This document shows, one piece after another, positions 16,365 through 26,085 of a stretch of 64,000 nucleotides of DNA (position 1 is its first letter; each line of letters starts with the position of its first letter). The DNA lies in contig CBDETM010000002.1 of the NCBI GenBank assembly GCA_965242905.1, positions 5,146,001-5,210,000 of the forward strand. Direction: 5' to 3'. A model generated the notes under the pieces. It made no database searches. It worked only from the letters and a program-made list of their open reading frames with translations, and was not told where the DNA came from. The translations under genes and the position numbers were made by a program. Source of the stretch: Bin5 sp965242905 (GTDB taxonomy: Bacteria; Chloroflexota; Anaerolineae; Caldilineales; Caldilineaceae).

Positions 16365-17576
16365 TCAGTCCCGCTGCAGGGCGGCGCGGGCCTGGATTCC
16401 CGTATCGAGAGCCCCGGCTGTTGTACCGGCTGTGACAGTCAGGTGGCCCATTTTGCGGCCCGGTCGAGGCTCGTGTTTTCCGTAGAGGTGCAGCTTCACG
16501 TTTGAGAAGGCCAGCAGTGCCTGCCAGTTGGGCTCACCGCATTGCCAGAGATCACCAAGCAGGTTCAGCATGACGGCCGGTCGCAGCTGCTCGACAGATC
16601 CGGGTGCGAGGCCTGCGACTGTACGCAACTGTTGCTCGAACTGGCTTGTGACGGCGCCGTCGATCGTCCAGTGGCCGGAGTTATGGGGGCGAGGCGCGAT
16701 TTCGTTTATCAAGAGACGCCCGGTGGACTGCGAATCCGGATCGTGAGAATTGCCTCCCGTCCCGGGCTCCGAGACGAGAAAAAACTCGATGCAGAGAACG
16801 CCGGTCAAATCAAGAAACTCGCACAGCCGGCGGGCCAGTCTCCCGGCTTCCTGTGCCACAGACGGTTCCACGTCTGCCGGGGCGATGGTGACGTCCAGAA
16901 TGTGGTCGACATGCCGGTTTTCGACAAGGGGATAGGTGGCAAAGTCGCCATTCTGCCCGCGTGCCGCCACGATCGACAGTTCTCTCTCGAAGTTTACAAA
17001 CGCCTCAAGAACGCATGGCTGCCGTCCAAGTGAGTTCCACGCGGATTCCAGGCTGGTGTCGCGTTCAATGCGTGTCTGCCCTTTTCCATCATAACCGAAT
17101 GCTGCGGTTTTGAGAATGGCGGGAAAGCCGATTTCGTGGACGGCCTCTGCCAGTTGCTTTGTGTCGGTGACGGAGCGAAACGGTGTAACGGGCAGACCTG
17201 CCCGGGTGAGCATTGACTTTTCGCGTTGGCGGTTCTGGGCTGCATGGAGGATCGGGCCTGATGGGCGAACCGGCACGCCCTCGGCTTCAGCAGTTTCGGC
17301 GACGAGGGAAGGGACGTTTTCGAACTCGAATGTCAGCGCGTCTACGCCCTGTATGAAGGAGCGCACAGCTGCTGTGTCGTCGTAAGCTGCGGCGTACTCG
17401 AAATCGGCGATCTGGCCGGTTGGGCTGTTGCATTCAGGCGAATAGGTGTGAATGCGGTAGCCCATGCGGCGGGCCTCCATCGCCAGCATACGTCCCAGCT
17501 GGCCGCTGCCGAATACGCCAATGGTAGAGCCTGGAGGCAGAGGTTTTCGATGCGCTCGGGCCACTTGCCTACTCAT
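16365..17576 (-). CDS. purK: 5-(carboxyamino)imidazole ribonucleotide synthase
   Basis: About 403 residues of ATP-grasp fold: TIGVFGSGQLGRMLAMEARR at the N-terminus, TAAFGYDGKGQTRI, and LLINEIAPRPHNSGHWTIDG near the C-terminus. PurK carboxylates AIR with bicarbonate and ATP to N5-CAIR, which PurE then rearranges. A longer frame reaches 17681, but ATG 17576 gives the normal start and overlaps the purE stop (17569) by eight bases, indicating translational coupling of the two partner enzymes. Confidence 0.94.
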   Translation of the reverse strand: MSRQVARAHRKPLPPGSTIGVFGSGQLGRMLAMEARRMGYRIHTYSPECNSPTGQIADFEYAAAYDDTAAVRSFIQGVDALTFEFENVPSLVAETAEAEGVPVRPSGPILHAAQNRQREKSMLTRAGLPVTPFRSVTDTKQLAEAVHEIGFPAILKTAAFGYDGKGQTRIERDTSLESAWNSLGRQPCVLEAFVNFERELSIVAARGQNGDFATYPLVENRHVDHILDVTIAPADVEPSVAQEAGRLARRLCEFLDLTGVLCIEFFLVSEPGTGGNSHDPDSQSTGRLLINEIAPRPHNSGHWTIDGAVTSQFEQQLRTVAGLAPGSVEQLRPAVMLNLLGDLWQCGEPNWQALLAFSNVKLHLYGKHEPRPGRKMGHLTVTAGTTAGALDTGIQARAALQRD

Positions 17577-18078
17577 CTTCGCCCAGGCGTGTAGCCAGCA
17601 CCTGGTCAGCACGGGCGTCGCGATATTCCTGGAGTTTTTGCCGCAGCCGTGGTCGCGAGGCCCCCAGAATCGAAATGGCAAGCAGGGCTGCGTTGATGGC
17701 GCCTGCTCTGCCGATGGCCATGGTCGCGACGGGTACGCCGGCGGGCATCTGGACGATGGAAAGGAGCGAGTCGATGCCGTTCAGGGCCTGGCTCTGAACC
17801 GGAACTCCGATTACGGGCAGCAGGGTATGGCCGGCCACCATGCCGGGCAGGTGGGCGGCACCGCCGGCGCCGGCGATGATTACCTCCAGGCCGCGTGCGG
17901 CTGCGCTGCCGGCGTATTGGCTCATCCAATCGGGCGTGCGATGTGCAGACACGACTCTGCACTCGTGCGGCAGATTGAATTCGGCCAGCGTGTCCGAAGA
18001 GAACTTCATGCACCGTTCCCAGTCGGAATCACTTCCCATGATCACACCGACGAGAGGCGCGCTGTCTGAGGCTTTCAC
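17569..18078 (-). CDS. purE: 5-(carboxyamino)imidazole ribonucleotide mutase
   Basis: A 169-residue class I PurE that converts N5-CAIR to CAIR. Signature segments are VGVIMGSDSDWE near the N-terminus, ECRVVSAHRTPDWM, IIAGAGGAAHLPGMVAGHT and PVIGVPVQS. It overlaps purK at its 3' end and follows purC by 30 bp. The presence of purK confirms the two-step bacterial route rather than a class II PurE. Confidence 0.96.
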   Translation of the reverse strand: MKASDSAPLVGVIMGSDSDWERCMKFSSDTLAEFNLPHECRVVSAHRTPDWMSQYAGSAAARGLEVIIAGAGGAAHLPGMVAGHTLLPVIGVPVQSQALNGIDSLLSIVQMPAGVPVATMAIGRAGAINAALLAISILGASRPRLRQKLQEYRDARADQVLATRLGEDE

Positions 18079-18108
18079 TGTGAGCAGCTCCTGATCTCTA
18101 GAGCTGTG

Positions 18109-19098
18109 CTATTGCTGCCCGAAATAGGTGCGGAGATTCCCGGCCACGCGGTCGGCCACCGGGAATCGACCTGCAGCAAAGGACCGGGCTGTCAGGCGTT
18201 CGTAGCATTCCACGTAACGCTTGCTGGCTTGAGCAGCCAACTGCTGATCCAGGGGGGGAGGGGGCCCATCGCCGATGTAACCGCGCTCTGCGTATGCCAG
18301 GCGAACGAACTCCTTGTCGAAGTTTTCCGGTTCTTCAACCCTTAATTCCTGGCCGCCATTGCGCTCGCTGCCGGCGCGGACCTCATCATAACTCGACACC
18401 GTCCAAAACCGGCTGGAATCCGGCGTATGGATTTCATCAATCAGAAGGAGCCGGCCATCGTCGGACAGTCCGAACTCATACTTGGTGTCCACGAGGAGAA
18501 GCCCTGCGCGGGCTGCCACCTCCTGCCCGCGGGCGAATAGCGCTAATGCAGCAGCACAGACTTCTTCCCACAGTGCATCCGCGACCAGCCCCTTCTCCAC
18601 GATTTCCTTGCTGGTGATAAGCTCGTCGTGGCCGCCCTTTTCGGCCTTTGTCGTGGGCGTGATCACGGGTTGGGGAAGCCGATCGTTCTTGGTCATTCCG
18701 TCGGGGAAGTCCATGCCGTAGATGGTGCGCTCTCCCTGGCTGTATTGATACCAGAGGCTGGTCTTGGTTACCCCGGAAATGTATCCGCGCACGACTACTT
18801 CAACTGGCAGGGTGCGACACCTACGGGCAATCGTCACGTTCGGGTCCGGAGACTCAAGAAAGTGATTGGCCACGATGTCCCGCGTTTGTTCGAACCAGAA
18901 GGAGGAAAGCTGATTGAGCACCTGTCCCTTGTAAGGAACGAGGCCGAGGATGTGGTCGAAGGCGGACAGGCGATCGGTCGTGATCAGGATGAGCCGGTCG
19001 TCGCGTGCGTAAATGTCACGCACCTTGCCGCTCTGCTTGGGACCGAGAAAGTCCACGTCGAGTCCCGGGAAGGTCTGTTCCAGTAAAGCCGGGTTCAT
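18109..19098 (-). CDS. purC: Phosphoribosylaminoimidazole-succinocarboxamide synthase
   Basis: A 329-residue SAICAR synthetase, longer than the roughly 240-residue Bacillus-type enzymes and like the eukaryote-type or longer bacterial ones. It couples CAIR with aspartate using ATP. Motifs: GPKQSGKVRDIYARDDRLILITTDR region near the N-terminus (positions 20-43), VVVRGYISGVTKTSLWYQY, LVDTKYEFGLSDDGRLLLID, and HTPDSSRFW. It lies between purQ and purE in the same direction. Confidence 0.95.
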   Translation of the reverse strand: MNPALLEQTFPGLDVDFLGPKQSGKVRDIYARDDRLILITTDRLSAFDHILGLVPYKGQVLNQLSSFWFEQTRDIVANHFLESPDPNVTIARRCRTLPVEVVVRGYISGVTKTSLWYQYSQGERTIYGMDFPDGMTKNDRLPQPVITPTTKAEKGGHDELITSKEIVEKGLVADALWEEVCAAALALFARGQEVAARAGLLLVDTKYEFGLSDDGRLLLIDEIHTPDSSRFWTVSSYDEVRAGSERNGGQELRVEEPENFDKEFVRLAYAERGYIGDGPPPPLDQQLAAQASKRYVECYERLTARSFAAGRFPVADRVAGNLRTYFGQQ

Positions 19099-19151
19099 GG
19101 CGTGCTACTCCTCTGTGGGAATGGATTCGCCTGCTTCGCTGCGGCCGTTTC

Positions 19152-19955
19152 TCAGTTGGAGGCAATACCAATCATAGCACGAAAGAGCGAGAGGCCCAGC
19201 CCCTCACTTCCACCGAGAGGGTTCTGAATTGGATCGATATGGTCCTCGGGATGGGGCATCAGACCGATCACATTGCCGGCGCGGTTGCAGATACCGGCGA
19301 TGTCGGCTACAGATCCATTGGGGTTGAGAGGGTAGCGGCCAGCGGCGGGCACTCCATCCGAATCGACGTATCGGAAAGCAACCAGCCCATCCTTTTCCAG
19401 GCGTTCAAGCGTGTCGCGGTCGGATACCTGAAAGTTGCCCTCGCCGTGGGCAACCGGGCAGAAGACCGGCTCTACCAGTTGCTCCAGGCAGCCGGCACGC
19501 GTTCCTTGCTCTACGGCCAGATGAACCCAGCGGCACTCAAAGTGATCGCGCGCGTTGTGCGTCAAGGTGACGTCTCGCCGCGAGACTGACTGCTGAATTG
19601 CAGACGGGCTCTCGCCGTTGCCGGCGTAGCCGGGCAGAAGGCCGGCCTTGACCAGGGTCTGAAAGCCGTTGCAGATGCCCAATACAGGCTTACCCGTCGC
19701 GATGAATTCCGTCAACTCTTCGTGAAAGAACACCTGTAGATCCAGGGCCTGGCGTACGCCGGCCCCGAGGGCATCGCCATAGGAGAATCCGCCGGGAAGA
19801 ACGAGCATGCCAAACTCGGAGAAGCGACGGTCACCGCGCCGCAACTGATTGATGTGAACAATTTGAGGGGAGGCGCCGGCTAGCTCACATGCTCGTGCTG
19901 CCTCTGCATCGCGGTTGGTGCCGGTGGCGTGGAGGATCAGGACGGGCAGGTTCAT
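19152..19955 (-). CDS. purQ: Phosphoribosylformylglycinamidine synthase, glutaminase subunit
   Basis: A 267-residue class I glutamine amidotransferase supplying ammonia to PurL. The catalytic Cys95 is in LGICNGFQ, the oxyanion region is VLPGGFSYGD, and the His/Glu pair lies in GLMPHPEDH near residue 237. It follows purL by 52 bp on the same strand, consistent with a complex of PurL (with its fused PurS-like domains) and PurQ. Confidence 0.95.
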   Translation of the reverse strand: MNLPVLILHATGTNRDAEAARACELAGASPQIVHINQLRRGDRRFSEFGMLVLPGGFSYGDALGAGVRQALDLQVFFHEELTEFIATGKPVLGICNGFQTLVKAGLLPGYAGNGESPSAIQQSVSRRDVTLTHNARDHFECRWVHLAVEQGTRAGCLEQLVEPVFCPVAHGEGNFQVSDRDTLERLEKDGLVAFRYVDSDGVPAAGRYPLNPNGSVADIAGICNRAGNVIGLMPHPEDHIDPIQNPLGGSEGLGLSLFRAMIGIASN

Positions 19956-20007
19956 AGCCGCAGGGGTGGGGCGCAGTCTTGTCGTACAGAGATGAGATGC
20001 AAGACTA

Positions 20008-22932
20008 TCACGCGGTTTCAGCCCCCTTCCAGGCTGAGAGGATTTCGTCCAGTGACAGGTCGAAGAGGGGCTGCCGGTCGATGGCCACAGAGAGCATTTG
20101 GGAATCGGTGACAGTGCCTATGAAAGCAAATGGAATGTCCGACAGTATGTCCTCGAATGCAGCTACGTCCGCGGGGGTCACTTCCAGCAGGAGTCGACCG
20201 TTGGTTTCGCTGAAGAGCGGGACGTAGGGGTGGGTCTGATCGCTCTCCATTGCGGACGCAATGTCCACAGCAGCACCCAGGCGTCCGCCGAGACACATTT
20301 CGGCCAGGGCCACTGCCAGTCCGCCTTCGCTCAGATCGTGGCAACTTTGGACCAGGCCGGCCTGCATGGCTGCGTGGACTGCCCGATAGCGCGTCAGAGG
20401 TTCTGCGGGCATGGTTGGCGGAACGCCGCCATCCCATTGTAACAGCTGGCTGAGGAGAGATCCCCCCAGCTCTTCATACGTTTCTCCCACGATAAAGATG
20501 TGGTTTCCCGACTGCTTCAGGTTGGATGTGCAGGTGCGGCGCATGTCGGGCACGATGCCCAAGGCGGAAATAAGAAGCGTTCCCGGGATGGGCTGGCCTT
20601 CGAATTCATTGTAGAGGCTGTCCTTGCCGGATATGAAGGGGGCGTTGTATGTGACGGCGGCGTCGTAGCAGCCCTGGCAGGCGCGCACGAGGGCGCCCAG
20701 CCGATCGGGGAAGGTGGGGTTACCCCAGCAGAAGTTGTCCAGAATTGCGATCTGATCCGGGTCTGCGCCGACTGAGACGGCATTGCGAAATGCTTCGTCG
20801 ACTGCACTGACGGCCATGGCGTAGCAGTCGCGTTTTCCCAGCAGAGGATTGATGCCTGCGCTGAGGGCGAAAGCGCGGTGGTGGCCCCATGTACCGATGG
20901 GCTTGAGGACTGCGGCGTCTGAAGGTCCGTCCATGTGCGGGCCGACAAAAGGACGGACGAGGGTACCGCCGCGTACTTCATGGTCGTAGGTGCGAACGAT
21001 GCGTTCTTTGCTGGCGATTGTAGGATGGCTCAGCATGCGGACGAGGAGCTCTTTGGGCTCGGGCTGCGAGTGGATTTTCTCCAAAACGGTCTGGAGTGAG
21101 GGCAGGTCCGGATCGGGCTCGTGGTAGTGCGCCGTCCGTTGCGGGAGGGGAAGCCCATCGTGCAAGAAGGTCATGGGCAGCTCGGCAACGGCGCGGCCGT
21201 CGTAGTGTACGCGCAGCCAGCCATCGCCACTGAAGTGGCCCAGGTCGCGTATTTCGACTTCCCAGAGGTCGGCCAGCTCCTGGAGCTGGGGAAGGTGGGC
21301 GAGCGGTACAGCCAGGACCATCCGTTCCTGGGCTTCGGAGAGCCAGATTTCCCATGGCGTCAAGCCGGGATATTTCAGTGGAACATCCTGCAACTCAATG
21401 TCGGCGCCCAGCGCTTCGCCCATCTCACCGACGGCAGAAGAAAGACCACCGGCGCCGCAGTCGGTGATGGCGTTGTAAAGGCGCTTGTCGCGGGCGGCTT
21501 CGACCAGTTCGATGAGCCCTTTTTCGGTGATGGGGTCGCCGATTTGGACGGCACTGCCGGACTCTGCGTGTGTGTCCTGGGTCAACTCGGCGGAGGAGAA
21601 GGTTGCTCCGTGGATGCCGTCGCGACCGGTGCGACCGCCGAGGACAACGATGCGATCTCCCTGCTGTGGTTCCGTGGGATGCGTCCCCTTGGGCAGCAGG
21701 CCGACGGCGCCGCAGAAGACGAGGGGATTGCCGAGGTACCCTGAGTCGTAGATGACGGCGCCGTTGACTGTCGGGAGGCCGAGCTTGTTGCCGTAGTCGC
21801 CGATGCCGGCGACGACCCCCTCCTTGACGCGTGCCGGGTGCAGGAGGCCTGACGGGAGCTCGCTGGAAGGCAGATCCTGGGGGCCGAAGCAGAGGACGTC
21901 CGTGCAGGCGATAGGCCGGGCGGAGACGGCGATGATGTCGCGGACGACGCCGCCGATGCCAGTATTTGCGCCGCCGAAAGGTTCGAGAGCGGAGGGGTGA
22001 TTGTGCGTCTCCACTTTGAAGGCGAGATCGTACTGTTCGTCGAATTCGATGATGCCGGCGTCGTCTACAAAGGCGGAGCGCACCCAGGGACGGTTAACCT
22101 TTTCGGTTGCTGCCTGTATGTAGTTGCGCAGCAGCCCCTGAATCTCGTCGAAGGAGATGGCCTCACCGCCGGCTGAACGCCGCGTAAAGGCTATGTCAGC
22201 TTTGAAGGTCTTGTGTACGCAGTGCTCGCTCCAGGTCTGTGCCAGGGTTTCGAGTTCGACATCGGTGGGATGGCGGCCGATCTCGTCGTAGAAGCTCTGA
22301 ATCTCTCTCATCTCTTGGGCGTCGAGGGAGAGCAGGCGGTTGCGACTGCATTCGAGGAGCTCTTCTTCGGTAAGTCCGGTCAGTGGGATGTGTTCCACGT
22401 GGTCGCGGGGAACGGTGCCGTGACCGAAGAGGGGTTCGATGGCGCCGATGCTGTAGCGCTCGATGGTGTCGTTGCAGAGGAGATCCTGGGCCAGCCTGTG
22501 CAGGTCATCCTGGGACAGCTCACCGGTCAGGCGAAATTGGGTGGCGGTTGCAGCCACCAGATCGTTGATACCCAATTCAGCGGCGCCGTGTTCGAGCACG
22601 CGGGCGGCCACGTCGGTTACGCCTGGGCGCAGGGCGACCTCGATCACATAGTTTGTTGTTTCAGCCGGGGGTTGAACAGCACGGCTTTCCCCTTTCGTGG
22701 GGGGATGAGGAACAACCCGGGCCAAATCGGTGACGGGATCAACCAACAGAAAGGCGCAAAGTTTTTCGATATGGGCGGGGCCAGGGAGTTCAGATGAGTG
22801 GGTTGTCAGGAAGTACAGATTTGTCCGGCTACAGGAGCGAAGTGAATCGATTCCCAACCTGTGTGCAGCGGCCGTAATCCCGGGTTCTACCTGGCCGTTT
22901 CGGTTGGCGACTTCAATGCGGAGAATCTTCAC
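20008..22932 (-). CDS. purL: FGAM synthase PurL with two N-terminal PurS-like domains
   Basis: About 974 residues, far longer than the usual roughly 740-residue small PurL. From about residue 195 it is PurL: TWSEHCVHKTFKADI, VETHNHPSALEPFGGANTG, CGAGGLSSAVGEMGE and SGKDSLYNEFEG. The first 175 residues hold two segments patterned like the small subunit PurS. One (about 2-78) reads VKILRIEVANRNG to LLVDPVTDLARV; the other (about 93-168) reads NYVIEVALRPGV to LLCNDTIERYSIG. PurS normally bridges PurL and PurQ as a separate protein, so it appears built in and duplicated here. GTG 22932 is preferred because AGAGGA precedes it; a GTG at 22947 is an alternative. First gene of the purine operon. Confidence 0.95.
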   Translation of the reverse strand: MKILRIEVANRNGQVEPGITAAAHRLGIDSLRSCSRTNLYFLTTHSSELPGPAHIEKLCAFLLVDPVTDLARVVPHPPTKGESRAVQPPAETTNYVIEVALRPGVTDVAARVLEHGAAELGINDLVAATATQFRLTGELSQDDLHRLAQDLLCNDTIERYSIGAIEPLFGHGTVPRDHVEHIPLTGLTEEELLECSRNRLLSLDAQEMREIQSFYDEIGRHPTDVELETLAQTWSEHCVHKTFKADIAFTRRSAGGEAISFDEIQGLLRNYIQAATEKVNRPWVRSAFVDDAGIIEFDEQYDLAFKVETHNHPSALEPFGGANTGIGGVVRDIIAVSARPIACTDVLCFGPQDLPSSELPSGLLHPARVKEGVVAGIGDYGNKLGLPTVNGAVIYDSGYLGNPLVFCGAVGLLPKGTHPTEPQQGDRIVVLGGRTGRDGIHGATFSSAELTQDTHAESGSAVQIGDPITEKGLIELVEAARDKRLYNAITDCGAGGLSSAVGEMGEALGADIELQDVPLKYPGLTPWEIWLSEAQERMVLAVPLAHLPQLQELADLWEVEIRDLGHFSGDGWLRVHYDGRAVAELPMTFLHDGLPLPQRTAHYHEPDPDLPSLQTVLEKIHSQPEPKELLVRMLSHPTIASKERIVRTYDHEVRGGTLVRPFVGPHMDGPSDAAVLKPIGTWGHHRAFALSAGINPLLGKRDCYAMAVSAVDEAFRNAVSVGADPDQIAILDNFCWGNPTFPDRLGALVRACQGCYDAAVTYNAPFISGKDSLYNEFEGQPIPGTLLISALGIVPDMRRTCTSNLKQSGNHIFIVGETYEELGGSLLSQLLQWDGGVPPTMPAEPLTRYRAVHAAMQAGLVQSCHDLSEGGLAVALAEMCLGGRLGAAVDIASAMESDQTHPYVPLFSETNGRLLLEVTPADVAAFEDILSDIPFAFIGTVTDSQMLSVAIDRQPLFDLSLDEILSAWKGAETA

Positions 22933-23050
22933 AGCTTTCCTCTGCACAAAAAAGACCCGATGTCATGCTGGGGTCAGACCGCCATATGACATTGGGCTCT
23001 CTTGGCGCCGCGGATTCAGGTTCGGCCGGCCCAACCGGGCGGCTCCACTG

Positions 23051-23123
23051 TACCCCCAAGGGGATTCGAACCCCTGTTGCAGGCTTGAAAGGCCTGAGTC
23101 CTAGTCCTCTAGACGATGGGGGC
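23051..23123 (-). tRNA. tRNA-Glu (anticodon TTC)
   Basis: On the minus strand the acceptor GCCCCCA pairs with TGGGGGT. The anticodon stem CAGGC/GCCTG encloses the loop CTTTCAA, anticodon TTC for the GAA/GAG codons, and the T arm AGGGG-TTCGAAT-CCCCT is perfect. The discriminator is A and there is no encoded CCA. It lies about 120 bp upstream of purL on the same strand. Confidence 0.95.
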
Positions 23124-23257
23124 GTGCTGGAAGTAGGCACGAAGGCAAGTCTACCAGAAACAGGGGTGGGTGGTCAAATGAAGCGGGTTGAAGATCGCTT
23201 AGGGCAAGTATTTTCGTTGACGCGTTTTGGCCTATTGGCAGACTGCATACCCCGCAG

Positions 23258-24118
23258 TTACGGGCTCGAAGTCTGACGGCCCTCAGGACAATGTCTGCGG
23301 ATTTTCCAGAGCTCCACAACCAGATCGGAGGGGAAGAGGGAGGGGTCAAAGTCATCGGTTTCCCAGGCATCGCAGCCTACGCGGGCGAACAGTTCCTCTA
23401 TGGTCCTGGATGAATGATGTTGCGCTTCTCCCACTGTGTGGTGGAGATAGACCGCGGAAGGCAGGATCACGGGATGGCCCATTTCGTAGAGGGCGTAGGC
23501 GGTGCCGCCATTGCCGAGTGCGGCCAACATATCGTCCGATTTCTGGTTGATGGTAACGCCGGCATTGGTGGCGTGTACGTCGAAGTGAAAGGCGAAATGG
23601 CTGCGGAGATAACCTTCTTCCAGAAGGAATTCCCCGATGCGTTGGAGGGCACCTTTTACTGAAGTCAAGTCAGTTTCGTTGCGAATAGAAGGGGGCAACT
23701 CCAAGGCCAGATGCTCTGAAAGCCGGGAAAAGAAGCGCGCCCCCACCCTTTCCGCGAATTGGCGACGCGCACGGCTCAGTTCGTCGCCGCCGAACCGGGA
23801 AGCCAGCTTGCGGTAAGCCGACAGGAAGAAGGCGAAGGACAGGGCGTCGAACTCCCCTGACTGAAGCGTGTCGAGAGATGTTGCCGAGGCGAAATCAGCG
23901 GCAAGGCCAGGTCGGGCTTGCCTATGGTATACAAGGGAAATGTATTCCTCGACTGTCTTTTGGACCGAGTCAACATCGTCAGCAGGGGACGACAGTTCAT
24001 GCCACTGGCTCGTAATGGCGTCCGCCATCATGGCCAGGAAGGATTCGCCCAACGGCCACCAGTCCTGAAATTCGGGGTATGGGTGCTGAGAGACTACGTT
24101 TGAGAGCGTGGCCGACAT
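23258..24118 (-). CDS. Unrecognised 286-residue protein
   Basis: I do not recognise this family. The frame has normal codon character and stands alone. Visible: a helix-rich middle with LSFAFFLSAYRKLASRF and SRARRQFAERVGARFFSRL, the segment HFAFHFDVHATNAGVTINQ, several His-rich stretches (VYLHHTVGEAQHHSS), and an acidic DDFDPSLFPSD near the C-terminus. There is no signal peptide. ATG 24118 (MSATLSNVV) with AGGGA upstream is chosen; the frame is open to 24178. Clustered His and Asp residues could bind metal, but this is only a guess. Confidence 0.65.
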   Translation of the reverse strand: MSATLSNVVSQHPYPEFQDWWPLGESFLAMMADAITSQWHELSSPADDVDSVQKTVEEYISLVYHRQARPGLAADFASATSLDTLQSGEFDALSFAFFLSAYRKLASRFGGDELSRARRQFAERVGARFFSRLSEHLALELPPSIRNETDLTSVKGALQRIGEFLLEEGYLRSHFAFHFDVHATNAGVTINQKSDDMLAALGNGGTAYALYEMGHPVILPSAVYLHHTVGEAQHHSSRTIEELFARVGCDAWETDDFDPSLFPSDLVVELWKIRRHCPEGRQTSSP

Positions 24119-24241
24119 GGGTTCGCGTTCCCTGGTGGACGGTTGCATTCCCTGATCTGCTCTGACTTGTAATATCATATTGTCAGGGTGCCAATTGATG
24201 CCAATAGACGCATTTTACTCTAAACCAAAGGCGAGACAACA

Positions 24242-25141
24242 ATGAAGCTACTTATGCCAATCTTGATCGCAGCAATGATACTTGCAAGCGCCTGCGTGGC
24301 ACCGGTTGCGCAGCAGAGTGCTCCCAGCAATGGGGGCGGGGGCGCGGCTGAGGCAGTGGACGACCTTCTGGCGGAGATCATGTCACGCGGCACGATCCGA
24401 ATTTCCACAGACCCCAACTATGCGCCCCAGAGCTTTCTGGACGAAGACGGCAACTTTGTGGGTTTCGACGTGGACGTAGCCAAGGAGATCGCCAGCCGGC
24501 TGGGCGTTGAAGTGGAGTTCGTGACTCCGGACTGGGACCTGATCACGGCGGGGAACTGGGGCGACCAGTGGGATATGAGCGTCGGTTCGATGACTATCAC
24601 CACGGCACGGCAGAAGATCCTTGCCTTTGCTTCGCCACCCTATTACTACACTCCGGCCCAGTTTGCGGCGGTGGATGGATCAGGGGTCGAGACGCTGGAG
24701 GACCTGAACGGGGCGACGATCTGTGTAGGCGCGTCAACAACCTACGAGAGCTGGCTGATGGGCGATATGGAAGGGCTGGGGCTGCCGGCTGCCAGCTTCT
24801 ATGTCGACGCTCCCCCAGCCGACGTAAGAATCGTCCCGTTAACCGTCGACAATGACTGTGTACAGCAGATTCAGGCCGGTCGACAGGAGTTTCAGGCGTT
24901 TCTGACGTCGAATACGGTCGTGGAGGCGGCCCTCGCTGAAGGTGTTCCGGTCCACAAAGTAGGATCGCCGGTCTTCTCGGAAAACCTTGCGGTGGCATTT
25001 GACAGGAGCGCGTCAAAGGACGTTACAAGCCTGGTTGAGAAGGTCAGTGAGCACATCGCGGCTATGCATGAAGATGGTACGCTTAGCGGCCTTTCGATGG
25101 CGTGGTTCGGCGAGGATCTGACAACTGATCCGACCAAGTAG
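24242..25141 (+). CDS. Amino-acid ABC transporter substrate-binding lipoprotein
   Basis: A 299-residue SBP_bac_3-type protein. A lipoprotein signal peptide (MKLLMPILIAAMILASAC, Cys18 as lipid site) is followed by the mature start. GTIRISTDPNYAPQSFLDEDG and FVGFDVDVAKEIASRLGVE (about 60-95) are the family's ligand-cleft motifs, and WDMSVGSMTITTARQKIL is typical of lobe hinge regions. It would capture a polar amino acid or similar solute outside the membrane and pass it to the permease at 25231. No ATPase gene follows; the one at 56170 or another elsewhere may serve. Confidence 0.9.
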   Translation: MKLLMPILIAAMILASACVAPVAQQSAPSNGGGGAAEAVDDLLAEIMSRGTIRISTDPNYAPQSFLDEDGNFVGFDVDVAKEIASRLGVEVEFVTPDWDLITAGNWGDQWDMSVGSMTITTARQKILAFASPPYYYTPAQFAAVDGSGVETLEDLNGATICVGASTTYESWLMGDMEGLGLPAASFYVDAPPADVRIVPLTVDNDCVQQIQAGRQEFQAFLTSNTVVEAALAEGVPVHKVGSPVFSENLAVAFDRSASKDVTSLVEKVSEHIAAMHEDGTLSGLSMAWFGEDLTTDPTK

Positions 25142-25230
25142 GCGGGGGCAGTAACCAAGAAAGAGCAGAGGTCCTTTGGCTGCCTGTTCGGAGCAGTGAC
25201 GCGGACCAATCATTCGTAAGTGGGATCGAG

Positions 25231-26085
25231 ATGTCGGTAGCGTCAACAGAAGAGCGGTTTGCAGCTCAGGCTGAGCAGATCGCGGCGTCACAACGGCGTG
25301 ACGCCCGGCGATTTGCGATAGGCGTGCGCGTTTCGTATGCCGTCTTGCTGCTCGTCCTCGTCTACGCATTCAGTGGGTCCCAGTTTACGGTCGGCGGTCT
25401 GCGGTTCACGACGATTACTCTGGACTGGACCTTTATCGGCAGCCACTGGTGGTTTATCTTTAACGGTGTCTGGCTGACGATTCTGCTCTCGGTTCTGTCG
25501 ATAGTACTGGCGACAGTGCTATCGCTGTTGGGTGCGCTGGGAAGGCTTTCGAAGTCGCCGCCTGCGTACGCGCTGGCGACCTTCTACATTTCGCTGATAC
25601 GCGGCACGCCGCTGCTCTTGCAGGTCGTCTTTTTCTTCCTGGCACTGCCGCAGCTTGGCATTCGGTTGTCCGGGTTGTCGGCCGGGGTGCTGGCCCTGGG
25701 GTTGAATTACGGCGCGTATATGACTGAGATCATGCGGGCCGGCATCCAATCGGTGGACGCGGGTCAGCGGGAGGCTGCCGAGTCGATGGGCATGACGCAG
25801 TTTCAGATCATGCGATTCATCGTTCTGCCGCAGGCTCTGCGCCTGGTCATTCCACCGATAGGCAACCAGTTCATTGCGATGCTGAAGGACACGTCGCTGA
25901 TCTCGGTTACGGGATTTGTGTGGGAGCTGCTGTGGCGGGCGCAGAAGCAGGGACGGGCAAATTTTCGCAGTCTTGAAGCGCTGCTGATTGCGGCGGTCTT
26001 TTACTGGATCATTACGATCATCTTTTCGGCATTTCAGGCGCAGATCGAGTTGCGGCTGTCGCGGGGTTACAGGTCTGCGTTGTAG
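25231..26085 (+). CDS. Amino-acid ABC transporter permease
   Basis: A 284-residue HisM/GlnP-type inner-membrane permease. A hydrophobic helix near residues 30-50 (VSYAVLLLVLVYAF) is followed by the BPD_transp_1 domain with about five further segments. The EAA loop that contacts the ATPase is GQREAAESMGMTQFQIMRF (about 171-189), followed by VLPQALRLVIPPIGNQFI. It lies 89 bp after the binding-protein gene. The intervening DNA has only a weak GGTCC/GGACC stem. Confidence 0.9.
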   Translation: MSVASTEERFAAQAEQIAASQRRDARRFAIGVRVSYAVLLLVLVYAFSGSQFTVGGLRFTTITLDWTFIGSHWWFIFNGVWLTILLSVLSIVLATVLSLLGALGRLSKSPPAYALATFYISLIRGTPLLLQVVFFFLALPQLGIRLSGLSAGVLALGLNYGAYMTEIMRAGIQSVDAGQREAAESMGMTQFQIMRFIVLPQALRLVIPPIGNQFIAMLKDTSLISVTGFVWELLWRAQKQGRANFRSLEALLIAAVFYWIITIIFSAFQAQIELRLSRGYRSAL

